DNA from: Microcebus murinus
Taxonomy: Eukaryota > Chordata > Mammalia > Primates > Cheirogaleidae
Reading direction: 5' to 3'
Length of the DNA stretch: 64,000 nt
Assembly: GCF_040939455.1 (NCBI RefSeq)
Contig: NC_134119.1
Location: 18,728,501 to 18,792,500, forward strand
In this document: piece by piece, positions 23,985-34,891 of the stretch
Layout: each line of letters starts with the position of its first letter
How positions within the stretch are numbered: position 1 is the first letter of the stretch
The notes under the pieces: model-generated
Database searches by the model: none
Seen by the model: the letters and a program-made list of their open reading frames with translations, nothing else
What the model was told of the DNA's origin: nothing
Made by a program: the position numbers and the translations under genes

Positions 23985-24235
23985 ATGATGATGACAACAA
24001 ATGTTTATTGAGAGCTTAGTCCTTTCCTGGTTATTGTCCTAATTATCTTATATATCTTAACACACTTAATATTAACTCAATTCTCACAACAAAGCTGCAA
24101 AGTAGACGCACTTCTTATCCCATATTACAGATGAGAAAATGGAGAGACAAAGGTAACAGTGACAAATTGGTAGTGCTAGAACTGGTAAATCTCTAAAAGC
24201 AAATCTGACTTTAGAGTTCTACTTTGTACATTTTG
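23985..24235 (-). mobile_element. MIR SINE
   Basis: Reverse-oriented: aaatgtttattgagagctta, ctcaattctcacaacaaagc, ttacagatgagaaaatggag. Confidence 0.8.
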
Positions 24236-25399
24236 TGTTTGTTCCATATGATGATGGAGTTTTTATTGCCTAGCTGCACATACCCTGCCACCTCTACACA
24301 AGCAATCTAAATATGTCAGTGTTCATTAGCCATTTGTACTAATGATCATGCTGCATTTTTAGAATGTCATATTTGACAATGTGCTAAATAGCCCTCTGCT
24401 ATGAATAGTCTTCCGAATGAATCAGCTTGCAGACTGGCAGGCTTGTTCTTGTCAAACCAGTTCTAATCATGACTTGCCTAATCACAGACCTTCTTCATTT
24501 TCTTCTTCTGTAGCTCCCCGGCAACTTTGGATAAATAGTGCTTCAGCTAACAAAAGCTCCTGCCTCTATCCGGGTATTGCCACCTCCTTCCCTGGCTGGA
24601 AGCTTGATTGCTCTGCTGTTAAACAACTAACAGCAGTTTCAGCACCAGGGACAGCGTATTTTAATGAAGTGGTAATGGAATGTAGAGTCAGACATGCCTT
24701 GATTAAAATGGAGTACTCTGATTAAAGATTACAATCCATTCCCATTTCTTCACGCAATTCTGATTTTTCTTCTGGTTACCGAGCTTCAGTCCCAGCCACA
24801 GAAGACAGCAACGCAGTTTGTGTATGCTGTGTGTCCACATAACTTTTAATTAGACATTTAAATTAGAGTGGTGCTGGTTCACTGAATCCAGAGTTTTATA
24901 TTTCAGCAATCCAATTATTAGGTGTTTTAATTCACCAATTCAGGGCTTGTAATTTATTTTAATATTACTTACTGTGACATTAAAACTATAATTCCTAGAT
25001 TTTCTCATAAAAATAAGATAAAGATGTCTAAAATTAAGAACAAAAATTCCAAGCAGTAAGATTCATAATAAAAAAGTAAATAAAACTGGCTTAAATCATC
25101 AAATCTGTAACCAAAAACTAGCCATTCTCTAGACAGGTGCTGATGAGGGAGAATGAATTAAAATACTATAATGTGAAAGGAAAACACATAGGAGATCCTA
25201 AAGGATTTCCTTGTACTTTTTGTTAAGATGAGAGTGAATATGGGCCTTCCTGATGAGATGGACACTGCCTAAACCCGTTCCAGTCCTTCTTGGCTAGAAT
25301 TGTGTCTCAGGTATAGGCTTTAGGACTCCTTCCAAGGTGGGGGAGACTGGGTCATGAGTTAAGAAGTCAAGCGGATAGAAGGGGGGTTGTATGGCCCTT
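24236..25399. other. Unique DNA, possible non-coding conserved element at 24390-24970
   Basis: No transposon is recognised. The subregion is A/T-rich with TAATTA- and ATTTAAAT-type homeodomain-like words near 24845-24965. Function is speculative. The 102-codon frame at 24417-24725 has no known domain. Confidence 0.35.
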
Positions 25400-25404
25400 C
25401 TGAA

Positions 25405-25985
25405 CATTTGTTGAATACTTGTAACATTTTGGGCATTGTTCTGGGTGCATTTGCTCATTTAATACTCAAAATATCATTATAACAAATGTTCTATGACTAT
25501 GCATACCAAAAGAAACTGAAGCACAGAGAAGTTAAGTAACTTGTCTAAGGTCACACAGATAGTAAGTGAAAAATTTAGAGGCAATATTTTTTTTTTTTTT
25601 GAGACAGAGTCTCACTTTGTTGCCCAGGCTAGAGTGAGTGCCGTGGCGTCAGCCTGGCTCACAGCAACCTCAATCTCCGGGGCTCAGCGATCCCACTGCC
25701 TCAGCCTCCCGAGTAGCTGGGACTACAGGCATGCGCCACCATGCCCGGCTAATTTTTTGTATATATATTTTTAGTTGGTCAATTAATTTCTTTCTATTTT
25801 TGGTAGAGACGGGGTCTCGCTCAGGCTGGTTTCAAACTCCTAACCTTGAGCAATCCGCCCACCTCGGCCTCCCAAAGTGCTAGGATTACAGGTGTGAGCC
25901 ACCACGCCCGGCCTAGAGGCAATATTTTAACTCAAGCTGTCTGGCTTCTGAATTCACACTTTCTACCCTCAGTCATACCTCTACA
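25405..25985 (-). mobile_element. MIR SINE split by an Alu
   Basis: Left part 25405-25575 (tgaagcacagagaagttaag, aggtcacacagatagtaagt) and right part 25927-25985 (aactcaagctgtctggcttc) are one reverse-oriented MIR interrupted by the lemur-type Alu. Confidence 0.85.
25576..25926 (-). mobile_element. Lemur-type Alu inside MIR
   Basis: Body about 25589-25913, with variants agagtgagtgccgtggcgtc and tagttggtcaattaatttct. Perfect 13-bp duplication tagaggcaatatt at 25576-25588 and 25914-25926. Confidence 0.95.
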
Positions 25986-26039
25986 ACAAGGCACATAGTG
26001 AAAAGCAAGAAAAGACTGGGCTCAGCTGCCGAGCCAAGC

Positions 26040-26165
26040 AGTCACAAATGGTAGTAGTTCTTGCCTGATGTCATAGTTGTGAGGACTGAACACAATAATT
26101 CATATTAAAACACTTAGAGTAGTACCTGGCACAGAATGTTATTCATAGCGAATATTAATTGAGAG
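26040..26165 (+). mobile_element. MIR SINE fragment
   Basis: Contains gttgtgaggactgaacacaa and gtagtacctggcacagaatg, the 3' half of MIR. Confidence 0.75.
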
Positions 26166-26890
26166 AGTGCTATGTGCCTTTAAAAGGGAGAAAATCATTA
26201 AGTGACAACAACGAGGAGGATGATCATGCGACAGAGGTACGAAGAAAATGAAGCCTGACGCAAACCCTTACACATGAGTTCAGGCGCTTCCCCTCATTAT
26301 GGAGTGCTCTTGACCTTGACAGGGTCATGAACAAAGGAGATAAAAGGAGCCTGTTGCAAGGTTAGCAGGGGGGAAATGATTTGTCTTTCACTGATGCTCC
26401 AGTGCCCGGGGAAATTGGATGTTAAGTCTAAACAAGCCTTGATCCCAGCCATCAGCTCTGCCCAGAGCTAACCACACCTTTGTCTGGAGAACACCATAAG
26501 GGCGCTCTGGCAAAGGTCCCGAAGGACCCACTATTTCACTCACCAGCGATTCAAGGAAAACAGCCACGAGTGAAGCATCTGCTAGGCTCCTTATGAAGAT
26601 ACATGCTCTGCCCCCAAGGCGTTCATTATCTAACAGTGAAAATGAAGCATGTTTATAATCAGTGAAGAATGTGAGGCTGGGAACTAAGGGACAGACATGG
26701 CAACATTGGCGTGTATCTTCCAGCAGCAGTGACTGAGGTCTTTTCATGAATTTTTAACTGAGGATTTGAATCAGACAGGAAATGGAGGTTAAGGGAATTT
26801 TCAGTGAGATGTGCATAGTCTTGGTAGGAGAGAAATTTCGGGAACCCAGTGCCCGTTGTTGAAGCTGAATATGGCCATATTCTGTCTCTC
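26166..26890. other. No gene or family recognised
   Basis: Unassigned DNA. The 119-codon minus frame at 26388-26747 has no domain I recognise. A few CpGs are retained at 26400-26570. Confidence 0.4.
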
Positions 26891-26920
26891 ATCACTTCTT
26901 GGCCTTTTGGCTGAGATCAA
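26891..26920 (+). pseudogene. U2 snRNA 5'-end fragment
   Basis: atcacttcttggccttttgg followed by ctgagatcaa aligns to the start of U2 snRNA (ATCGCTTCTCGGCCTTTTGG, CTAAGATCAA) with three mismatches in 30 positions, two of them CpG-type changes. Similarity ends after residue 30, so it lacks the branchpoint-pairing and Sm regions and cannot work as U2. Confidence 0.6.
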
Positions 26921-26959
26921 TTATATGCCATCTCTTTGTCTCCTATGTAGGTATATTTT

Positions 26960-27263
26960 GGGGGAAAGTAGGTTACCTGTGACCCAAGCTTAGCCAATTG
27001 GATGATCTCTCATAGGACTTTAAACTTTGAGCCAGTGACCCAAGAACACAGTGACTATAGGTCATACGTAATAAAGGTGGTTCCCCGAGAAGCACTTCAC
27101 AGACAGGAGACAATTGCTCTCTCACTCTCCTGGAGCCTACCTCTTCCAGAACCCAACTACCTGTGAATTCTTTGGGCCACCAATAATTTTCCAATATATT
27201 ACCCATGATTTAAATCAGCCAGAGTCAGTGTCTGATACTTGTAACCAACTCACTAATACACAA
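26960..27263 (+). mobile_element. Old LTR-like repeat
   Basis: Begins near ctgtgacccaagcttagcca with attggatgatctctc, and ends with cttgtaaccaactcactaat-aca. This matches the layout of a common placental repeat with a '...ttgcaaccaa...ctaataca' end. Subfamily not assigned. Confidence 0.45.
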
Positions 27264-27491
27264 CTTGTAACCTAACTCACGAATACAATTACTGTTAATA
27301 TTGCCTCAGAAAGAAATTTAGTCCTGCAAATTGCCACAGTCACATGAGGGTCTTTGGGGTGCTGTTATTAACATGCTATATTAGGAGCTGCATGTCTATG
27401 CCTCTTAAGGTTCCCTCCTGTATCCCTCCCTTGGGCAAGTATTTGTGACGATCACTACTCTGGCTTGTTGTTCTTCTATTACAGTGCCTCA

Positions 27492-28054
27492 ATAAGGCTT
27501 TTTTTTAAAAAAAATTTCAGAATATTATGGTGATAAAAACATTTTGGTTATTACATATAATGCTTTTGCCTCACCCAAGCCAGGGCTACAAGTGTGCCCT
27601 TCCCCCATACAATGCGCTCTGCATCCATTAGTTGTGAGTTTACCCCCCTGCCCCACCCCCACCTGACCAGGGCCCGGTGAGTATTACTACCATGTGAGCA
27701 CTTTAGTGTTGATTGGTTAGTACCAATATGATAACGAGTACATGTGGTACTCGTTTTTCCATTCTTGCCATACCTCATTTCGAAGGATGGGCTCAAGATC
27801 TATCCAGGATAATATACAAGGTGCTAGTTCACCATTGTTTTTATAGTTGAGTCATATTCCATGGTATACATATACCACATTTTATTAATCCACTCATGTA
27901 TTGATGGGCACTTGGGTTGTATCCATATTTTTGCAATTGTGATTTGTGCTGCCATAAACATTAGAGTGCAGATGTCTTTATTATAGAATGTCTTTTTTTT
28001 CCTTTGGGTAGATGCCTAGTAGTGGGATTGCTGGATCAAATGGATAAGGCTTTT
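27492..28054 (-). mobile_element. 5'-truncated L1 insertion, minus strand
   Basis: 3' end at left (T/A run after 27503), then reversed L1: gttgagtcatattccatggt, atacatataccacattttat, cactcatgtattgatgggca, cctttgggtagatgcctagt and agtgggattgctggatcaaa. Perfect 11-bp duplication ataaggctttt at 27492-27502 and 28044-28054 proves insertion boundaries. Resembles strepsirrhine L1 3' sequence. Confidence 0.9.
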
Positions 28055-28789
28055 GAAGCCACGGGGATCTTTAAATTTCTTATGGTGTGAGATAAGGCTC
28101 TTTCTCATTACTCTAAGAATAGCCCAGCTCCTGAAGCCATTCAGAAAGCCACAGAGGGAGATCTGGCTTGCAGGCCTTGCAATAAACTCTTATTAACACT
28201 ATCAAAAATAATCTGCTTTTGTCTTGACCTCACTTTAAATTCTCGGCAGGTATAATGGACAGATTTGTAGGGTTTCCTTTTCCTTTTTAAAAGACTAGAT
28301 AAATGTACCTTTCCCTCATCAGATTATAAAAGTCCAATGTAAATGGAAAGTTCATTGCCTGCCTTGATAACATGTGTAATCTTCCCAATGGATGCCCCTC
28401 TGTCAGCAGACATACGAGATAGTCCTAGAGATGGTTTTTGGTTAAGGCAGGCTCAGGATAAGCTTAATTTCCCAGCCTGTGCACTTTAACCTCTCTCCAA
28501 CTGATACAATGAAAAATGTTGTGTATCAACTTTCAGTGAAGAAAAGATGTATGCTTTCTACTACTTCTAGTGACATTTGGCTGTGCTGGGCCTATGCAGC
28601 TTGGTGACAACTGGGCCCTCAATGTCCAAGTCATCAGTTAGATTAATCTCCTTATTGTTTATCTCTTTGGTGGGTGGATGGGTAGGAGCATAGACAGGAA
28701 GAGTGAGAGACTACAAACATCAATGCTGGTTTAGCACTGACTATTAAAATAAGCGCAGGATCAAAGTATAGGTAAAAGCACATTAAAAT
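28055..28789. other. Unassigned; possible LTR 3' end at 28150-28260
   Basis: A phrase ccttgcaataaactcttatt resembles an LTR polyadenylation region, but no second boundary is visible. Confidence 0.3.
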
Positions 28790-28990
28790 AGTACGTTGGG
28801 GTGCTGTATGTTTAACATTTTATACATTATAACATGTGTTCACTTCTACCATCTCAGGTTCTGTAGCAAGTAGGAAGCTGTCACTCCACCTTTGACACAT
28901 GGGAAAATCAAGGTGCACACACATGCATTTGGCTCAAGTCACACAGCTAAACAAAACCAGTTATGAGTGAGATTTTGAATGCCAGGCTCT
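28790..28990 (-). mobile_element. MIR SINE
   Basis: Reverse-oriented and diverged: tgacacatgggaaaatcaag, gctcaagtcacacagctaaa, ttgaatgccaggctcttggc. Confidence 0.7.
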
Positions 28991-29049
28991 TGGCTCATTT
29001 TTCTCTGGTTAAACAATGTGGCATGAGGGAAGCCTCCAAAACAGGGATG

Positions 29050-29290
29050 GGGTTTGAAACCAGAGGACAAGAGTTGTGGTTCTAGCTGGGTTCCTCCTTG
29101 CTTAATTGTGTTGTGGCAAGACTAAGTCTCAGTTTTTTCATCTTTGAAACAGGAATAATAACAATGCTTGTTTTTAATGAAAAACACTTTGTAAAGTGCA
29201 TAGTACAATGCATATATATATTATTATTAATTATGATAATCATTGATATTTATTGAGCACTTACTAGGGGCTGGACATGCTACACATTAT
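29050..29290 (+). mobile_element. MIR SINE pair
   Basis: Plus MIR at 29050-29235 (tctagctgggttcctccttg, aagtgcatagtacaatgcat), followed by a short minus MIR piece at 29240-29290 (tttattgagcacttactagg). Confidence 0.65.
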
Positions 29291-30410
29291 TTTCTTTTTA
29301 TATTGTGAAATAAAACATATATAGGAAAGTTTCTAAAATATTCATTCTAGTGTGTAAGAATTTGGTGTGAAGGTTACATCTGTGAACTACCACCATGTCA
29401 AGAATCAGAATACTGTCAACAACTCAGAAACTTTGCATATACTTTTCACTTCTTCTTCCTTCCCCTAGAGGTAAACACTATTCTAGTATTTAGGCAATCA
29501 TTTTTATACTTTTCTTTATATTTTAAGAATCCCTAAATAATATAGTCAAGTTTTGCCTGTTTTTGAATTTAATGTCAGTAGAACCAAATAGTATGTATTT
29601 CTTTTTCATTTGGTTTCTTTTATCCACATGAAGTTTTGAAGATTCATCTATCTCATTCTGTATCACTGTAGTCATTCATTTTCATTATTTATAATATTCT
29701 ACTGTATGAGTATCTAATAATTTATCTAAACCTCATACAATTGATCGACAATTAGATCGTTTTTAGCTTTTTACTCTTAAGAATGTTGCACCTATAAATG
29801 AGTACACATACCTTGATGTACATATGTGTGCAATTCTGTAGATTATGTATTAGGAGTAGAATTACTGAGTCACAGGTCATATATATTTTTAACTCTTTAA
29901 AACACTGAAAAACTGCTTTTTAAAAAATAGATGTATAATTTACACTCCCACTAGCAACATATAAAAATCTACACTGTTCCATACTCTCTCCAACATTTCA
30001 TATTGTTATATGTTTAAATACTAATGAGTCTGGTGTTTATATAGTGCTATCTCCTTGAGGTGTTTATATGCATTTCCCTGATTACTAATGAAGTTGCACC
30101 TCTTTATAAGTTTATTTATCCTCTTTTATTAAAGTGTGTGTTCAAGGCTACTGTCCGTTTTATCTGTCTTTTTCTCATTGGTTTATAGGATTTTAAAAAA
30201 TATCAACTGGATACAGACTCTTTGTTGGTTATACATATATCAGATATCTTTTCCTGCTCTGTGCCTTGCCTTTTCATTCTTTTATGAAGTCTTTTGATGG
30301 ACATAAGTTCTTAATTTTACTGTTGTCTAATATATTAATTTCCCCTATGCTTAGGGAATTTTGTATTTTGTTTTATGAAATCATTCATTTCGCTGTAGTT
30401 GTGAGGACTT
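29291..30410 (-). mobile_element. Old L1 (L1M) 3' region
   Basis: Reversed old L1 words: ggtaaacactattctagtat, gaagattcatctatctcatt, gtagaattactgagtcacag, cactcccactagcaacatat and tgcatttccctgattactaa. Strongly diverged, no open frame. Confidence 0.7.
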
Positions 30411-30435
30411 ATTAAACACTATTTCTAAAAGCTTC

Positions 30436-30985
30436 CAGTCAAGATGGGGCCACTAGAGTTCACCATTAAGCAGCTGGAACTAAGCTGCTAGTCAGGAGGA
30501 AAAGAAAGGAAATGGAGATTTTAAGTTAGCGGTACCCATTTTACTTCTGTAGACTTAGAAGAATCTGTTCATGGAGGCAAAAGTATATAGAAAGCAGAGT
30601 AGATCCAATAGGCCGGTCTAAGGAGAAGGTCTATGGCTGGGTCATAGAAAATAACAAGTGTTTTCTTTTAGCTTCCTTTCTGACATACACATTAAAAAAA
30701 ACCATTAAGAAGCTTTTATATTTGGGAGGGTGGTTGGTAAAGGGGACTCAATTCTGATCTAGGTACTATTTGCAAAAAAAAAAATTCTGGAGAGGGGAAG
30801 GATAACTAGACCCTGCTGATATAACATTTCTCTTCCTTTAACATGGAAAATTCATAATTCAGTTAAAAGTTAAGACAAATGTGGACACTGGTTACACAGG
30901 TTTGCCCAATTTGTGAAATTCATCAAGCTAGACATTTGTGATGTGTACAATTTTTTTTCTGCTTGTATATTATGCTTCAATGAGA
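30436..30985 (+). mobile_element. Possible L1 remnants, plus strand
   Basis: 30436 onward (gtcaagatggggccactaga) looks like an L1 5' end. 30870-30985 (ggtttgcccaatttgtgaaa, attatgcttcaatgagag) looks like an L1 or related 3' end. The middle is unassigned. Confidence 0.4.
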
Positions 30986-31528
30986 GGGTCAAAAAATCTT
31001 AACTTTCTGTAAAGTTTTGGGGCCACAGTTCTTACGAAAAATAGCAGTCTACCATCCACATGACAACCTGAATTCATTTTCTGTTTGACACAACGTTCCT
31101 TCCACTTAGCCTGGCATCTGCTGCACATCTGTGTCCCCCATGGCAGCAGTAAGTTGAACAATCCAGATGCTAAGGAAAAATCATAGCAGGAGGAGATTCA
31201 ACTTAAGACACATAGGCTAGGGAGGGAAAGATAAATTTTCCATTGACATCAGGAATGAATAGGAGAGTCTATTGGGGAGCAAGGAAGGAGAAAATGATGA
31301 TTTTTTTTTTTTTTTTTTTTTGGCAGGAGTGAAGACAGATTTTGCAGTGGTGTCTGGCAGATCGTGAATGGGAAGACACAGCCAAAAATGAACAATGGTT
31401 AAGAACAATGCAGGGGACAAGGCTTAGGAACTGAGGAGTTCTTTGCCCCTGCTGAAACACATTGTTGTCACTAGCTGTCTCTGCAAAGAAAGGACTGTAT
31501 TCCTGTCTCATACTTTACTTTGGACAAA
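30986..31528. other. No gene recognised; 25-bp poly-T
   Basis: Poly-T tract at about 31299-31321. Open frames here translate this tract and its flanks. Confidence 0.5.

Positions 31529-31567
<39 letters not shown>
31529..31567. repeat. (TG)n(AG)n microsatellite
   Basis: TG run switching to AG. Confidence 0.95.
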
Positions 31568-31624
31568 GAAGCACCCTCAATTTTGAAATGCTCTTTGAAG
31601 CACCCTTAATTTTGAAATGCTCTT
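31568..31624. repeat. 28-bp tandem duplication
   Basis: gaagcaccctcaattttgaa-atgctctt at 31568-31595 and a copy with one C/T change at 31597-31624. Confidence 0.95.
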
Positions 31625-31699
31625 GTTTTTTTTTTTGTTTTTTTTTTTTGTACTAGAATGAAAGTGGGAACTTGCTTTTATAGCAAGAAAGGAAAATCT

Positions 31700-31900
31700 A
31701 CTTTAATTGAATACTCACAACATGCAAGGAGCATTCACAGGTATCAATAACATTTAACCTTTATAGCAGCCTGTGAGATGGTGAGGGTTATTCTCTTCAT
31801 ATATGGGACTTCAGACTAAGAGAGTTTGAGACACTCATTCATTTTCCCATTGGCAGTTTAAGACAAAGCCCAGCTTTGAACACACAGCTGTCTGCCCTTG
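31700..31900 (-). mobile_element. MIR SINE, diverged
   Basis: Reverse-oriented: cacaacatgcaaggagcatt, aacctttatagcagcctgtg, gacaaagcccagctttgaac. Confidence 0.6.
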
Positions 31901-32600
31901 CTTTTTCCATAAAAACAAACACCCTCTTAGGGAAATTACTCTGGTTCTCCCTCTCTGCCTTGTTTTCCCAGAAGGATGAGAATTCTATAAGGAGACAACC
32001 GGCCTGTGATATCTGGGGAATCCACAAAGGAAGGGATGTGATTGTTTTATTACTTGACACGGAAGGGCAAACTGATTAACTGCGGAGCAGCTCTGATACA
32101 TTCCCAGTTCACTGAGAGCATGCAGGTCTTCATGGTAGCTGGCAGCCTTGGCTCCTTAGGACCAGCCGCTCTTTCTTTAAGGGGGACCCAAGACTAAGCC
32201 TGGCTATAGGCGGAGTAGGAGGGCTATGTTTACACGATGTGATTTGGGTTAGATGACAGATCCCGAAAGAACCCTGGATTCTCCTATGCCTATTCTAGTA
32301 ACAGAAATTTCCACCCCCACTGCCTCTCTAAGTTAAGGCATCATCTGGGAGTAAGTTATGATCTGGAGTGGACTTCTATCCATTGAATTCATGGGCCTTC
32401 ACTGCTTCACTGGGAGAACCCACTGCCCTTTAGGGGTAGGCAGAAGGACCCCAAAGAAATGTATTTTGATGGGAGAGAAGGGGCAAGCTTCAGAGTTGTT
32501 GGTGTGGCAGCTAGTCTCATTGCATGGGGTCAGGTGTACCAGGGTCTGGGATAAGAAATGAGAGATGATTACTAGATTTGGGAGTGAGAATGGGGGTGAT
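31901..32600. other. Unique DNA, no gene seen
   Basis: No family recognised. Several CpGs are retained at 32080-32265 (ctgcggagcag, cagccgctct, taggcggag, acacgatg, tcccgaaag). Confidence 0.4.
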
Positions 32601-32614
32601 GGTGAGGAAAAGCC

Positions 32615-32690
32615 ATACACACACTTGCACACATGCACACATATGTACACCCACACACATGTACATACACATGTGCACACACCCCCCACT
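32615..32690. repeat. Imperfect (CA)n-rich tract
   Basis: CA units broken by TG and TA steps. The frames here read as His/Thr or Cys/Val strings. Confidence 0.85.
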
Positions 32691-32714
32691 GTGCCCCAAA
32701 GCACTCTGTGGCTG

Positions 32715-32850
32715 AAGCATTATATTGGAGTCAGACATTCTGTGTTTGAACCTCACTTCTCTCACTTGTGTCTCTATGATCCAGGCCCAGTTTCTTAACC
32801 TTTCTGAGTCTCATTTACCTCATCGGTAAAACACTGCAGACTGAATAAAA
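32715..32850 (+). mobile_element. MIR SINE
   Basis: ggagtcagacattctgtgtt, ctcacttctctcacttgtgt, cttaacctttctgagtctca, cctcatcggtaaaacactgc. Confidence 0.8.
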
Positions 32851-33079
32851 AACAAAAACAAAACCCAACTACCCATCACTTATACCATGTTGTGGGAACA
32901 GTGTCTGGTCCAAGGCACTTGTAGAGCTAGGCTGGGAATGGAGTCCAGAACAGGCCCAGGGGGGAGGGATGGGTCAGAGAGTAAGAGAGGGCGAGAGTCA
33001 TATTGTGGTGGGTCACAAACATTCACTAATTCTCCTAGCTGCAGTTCCCATAGTGTGGCTGTGCACAATATATCTTCGA

Positions 33080-33270
33080 ACCTACTGTTTAGGAGCAGTT
33101 GGGCCCTTTCTAGTTTGGCGATGGTATGAATAGTGCCTCTGTGAACATTATAGTACGTATGTTTTGGTGCTCTAAGTACGTATGTATTCCCTTGCATATC
33201 TACCCAGAATTGGAATTGCTTGGTCATAGGGTATATACATGCTCTGTTTTAGTAGACACTATCTAATGGT
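33080..33270 (-). mobile_element. Old L1 3'-region fragment
   Basis: tgaatagtgcctctgtgaac, gcatatctacccagaattgg and gaattgcttggtcatagggt are reversed L1M words. Confidence 0.6.
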
Positions 33271-34527
33271 TTTCTATTTTTTATACTGTATTTGGTATTT
33301 TTTAAAAGTTTGAATTAATTCTAAATATTTAAAAATCAAATATCCTATAGGAGGATCTGGCAAACCAAGGGTCACATGCCAAATGAAACCAAACAGACTG
33401 GAGCTAGTCGTAGCTGCCCATTTTAGCCAGGGAGCTCACCACAGTCCCCAGCCAGTTGCTTCTCTCATTGATGATACTTTCTTGAGGGAGACTAGTCCTC
33501 ATTCATTGGTTGAGAACTGCTGGGAGAGAGAAGTGACCATTCCCTAGGAATTCTGGCCAGTGTACTTGTGTACAAAATGTGCTCTGGAGATCTGAGGATT
33601 TCTCAGGCAAATGGATGCAGATTGCTGGCAGCTGGAAGGCAAGCACTGGCATGGTAGGACAGGAATACAAGTGAGGCATCCACAGTGGCTGCTATATCAA
33701 TATATTCCATGTTTTCTCCCAGGTCTCCAATCCCTAGAATCCTATATTCTAGGATCCTGGTTCCTATAGCTTCAACACATAGAGCTGGAAGTATGTTGTT
33801 TTTCATTTATGCATATAAAATTTCTTCTCTCATTTCAGAAGGTCCAGCCACCCTCCTCCTCTACCATCACCTTCCCAAGCAAGTCCAGATCACTACACAT
33901 TTGCAGGAGTCCTATTCAGATTACAATCCAGCATATCTCGGGTCTTTCCCAAAGGCTTTCCTTATTTTCTTTCCATTCAGGTACACAGCATCTCTGCCGC
34001 CTCTGTGCAAACACATTTAAAATATTTTAATGATACATTTGCTTATCCTTGCATGTCCTATGATTTGCAATCAAGTAGAGCAATTAGATTGTTGCACAGC
34101 CCTTTAAACTGCAGTAAGAGTTGCCTGGAGATGAGAAATCTATACAGAGGTAAGGTAGAAATTGTATTTCTTTTTATTGCTCTTCAATTTTCAATTTGTA
34201 TTCCAAAGCAATTTGGTAGCAAAATAATTCTTAGATTCTTAGAAGAGAATAGGATCTATGTGACTAAGAGGAGACCTACTTATTTATCACATATTATGTT
34301 AATAACACACATACACACATGGCTATGCACACACACACACAAAGAAGGTTGCAAATGGTCACTATGACAAAGTGCCCTATGGGATTTTTGCAGAAGATGA
34401 AAAAAATCCAATTTCTCATCTAGGAAATAACAAATATTTAGCCACCCTCTGAGACTTGATTGTATCTCCCCCAATCACAGTAATTCTTAGAGGGATATAG
34501 TCAGTGCCAAATAACTTTTCATTTTCA
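33271..34527. other. No gene recognised; short (CA)n patches
   Basis: Unassigned. CA patches at about 34300-34342. The 111- and 120-codon plus frames at 33685-34020 and 34005-34367 show no domain. Confidence 0.4.
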
Positions 34528-34541
34528 CACACACACACACA
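34528..34541. repeat. (CA)n microsatellite, short
   Basis: Seven CA units. Confidence 0.8.
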
Positions 34542-34829
34542 AAAACCCCAAGGTCTAAAAATCAATACTCCAAAGACTCAAAAAATGGCTAAAGCAATTA
34601 AAACAAGAGTGTTGGTCACAATTCCCATGTTAACTCATTTTCAAAACTCATTTTAAAATGACATAGGATGAAAAGATTAAGAAAAAAAGAAAGGAAACAA
34701 CTTGGTGAAAATACTACATGGCTAACATGCGCAGTGAGGGACTTTGACCTGGAAGTATTAAATTCCTATCTGGAGAAATTGGGGAAAATTGTGAGTTAGT
34801 ACTAGATATTTATAGCACCCCCCCCCATG

Positions 34830-34831
<2 letters not shown>

Positions 34832-34876
<45 letters not shown>
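34832..34876. repeat. (CA)n microsatellite, long
   Basis: About 22 uninterrupted CA units, preceded by a poly-C run. Directly abuts the Tigger element. Confidence 0.95.
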
Positions 34877-34879
<3 letters not shown>

Positions 34880-34891
34880 TGTTTACGTACA

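Noticed and set aside
32880..33227. 115-codon minus frame with an opposing 80-codon plus frame
   Set aside because: Part overlaps an old L1 fragment, and I see no known protein pattern.
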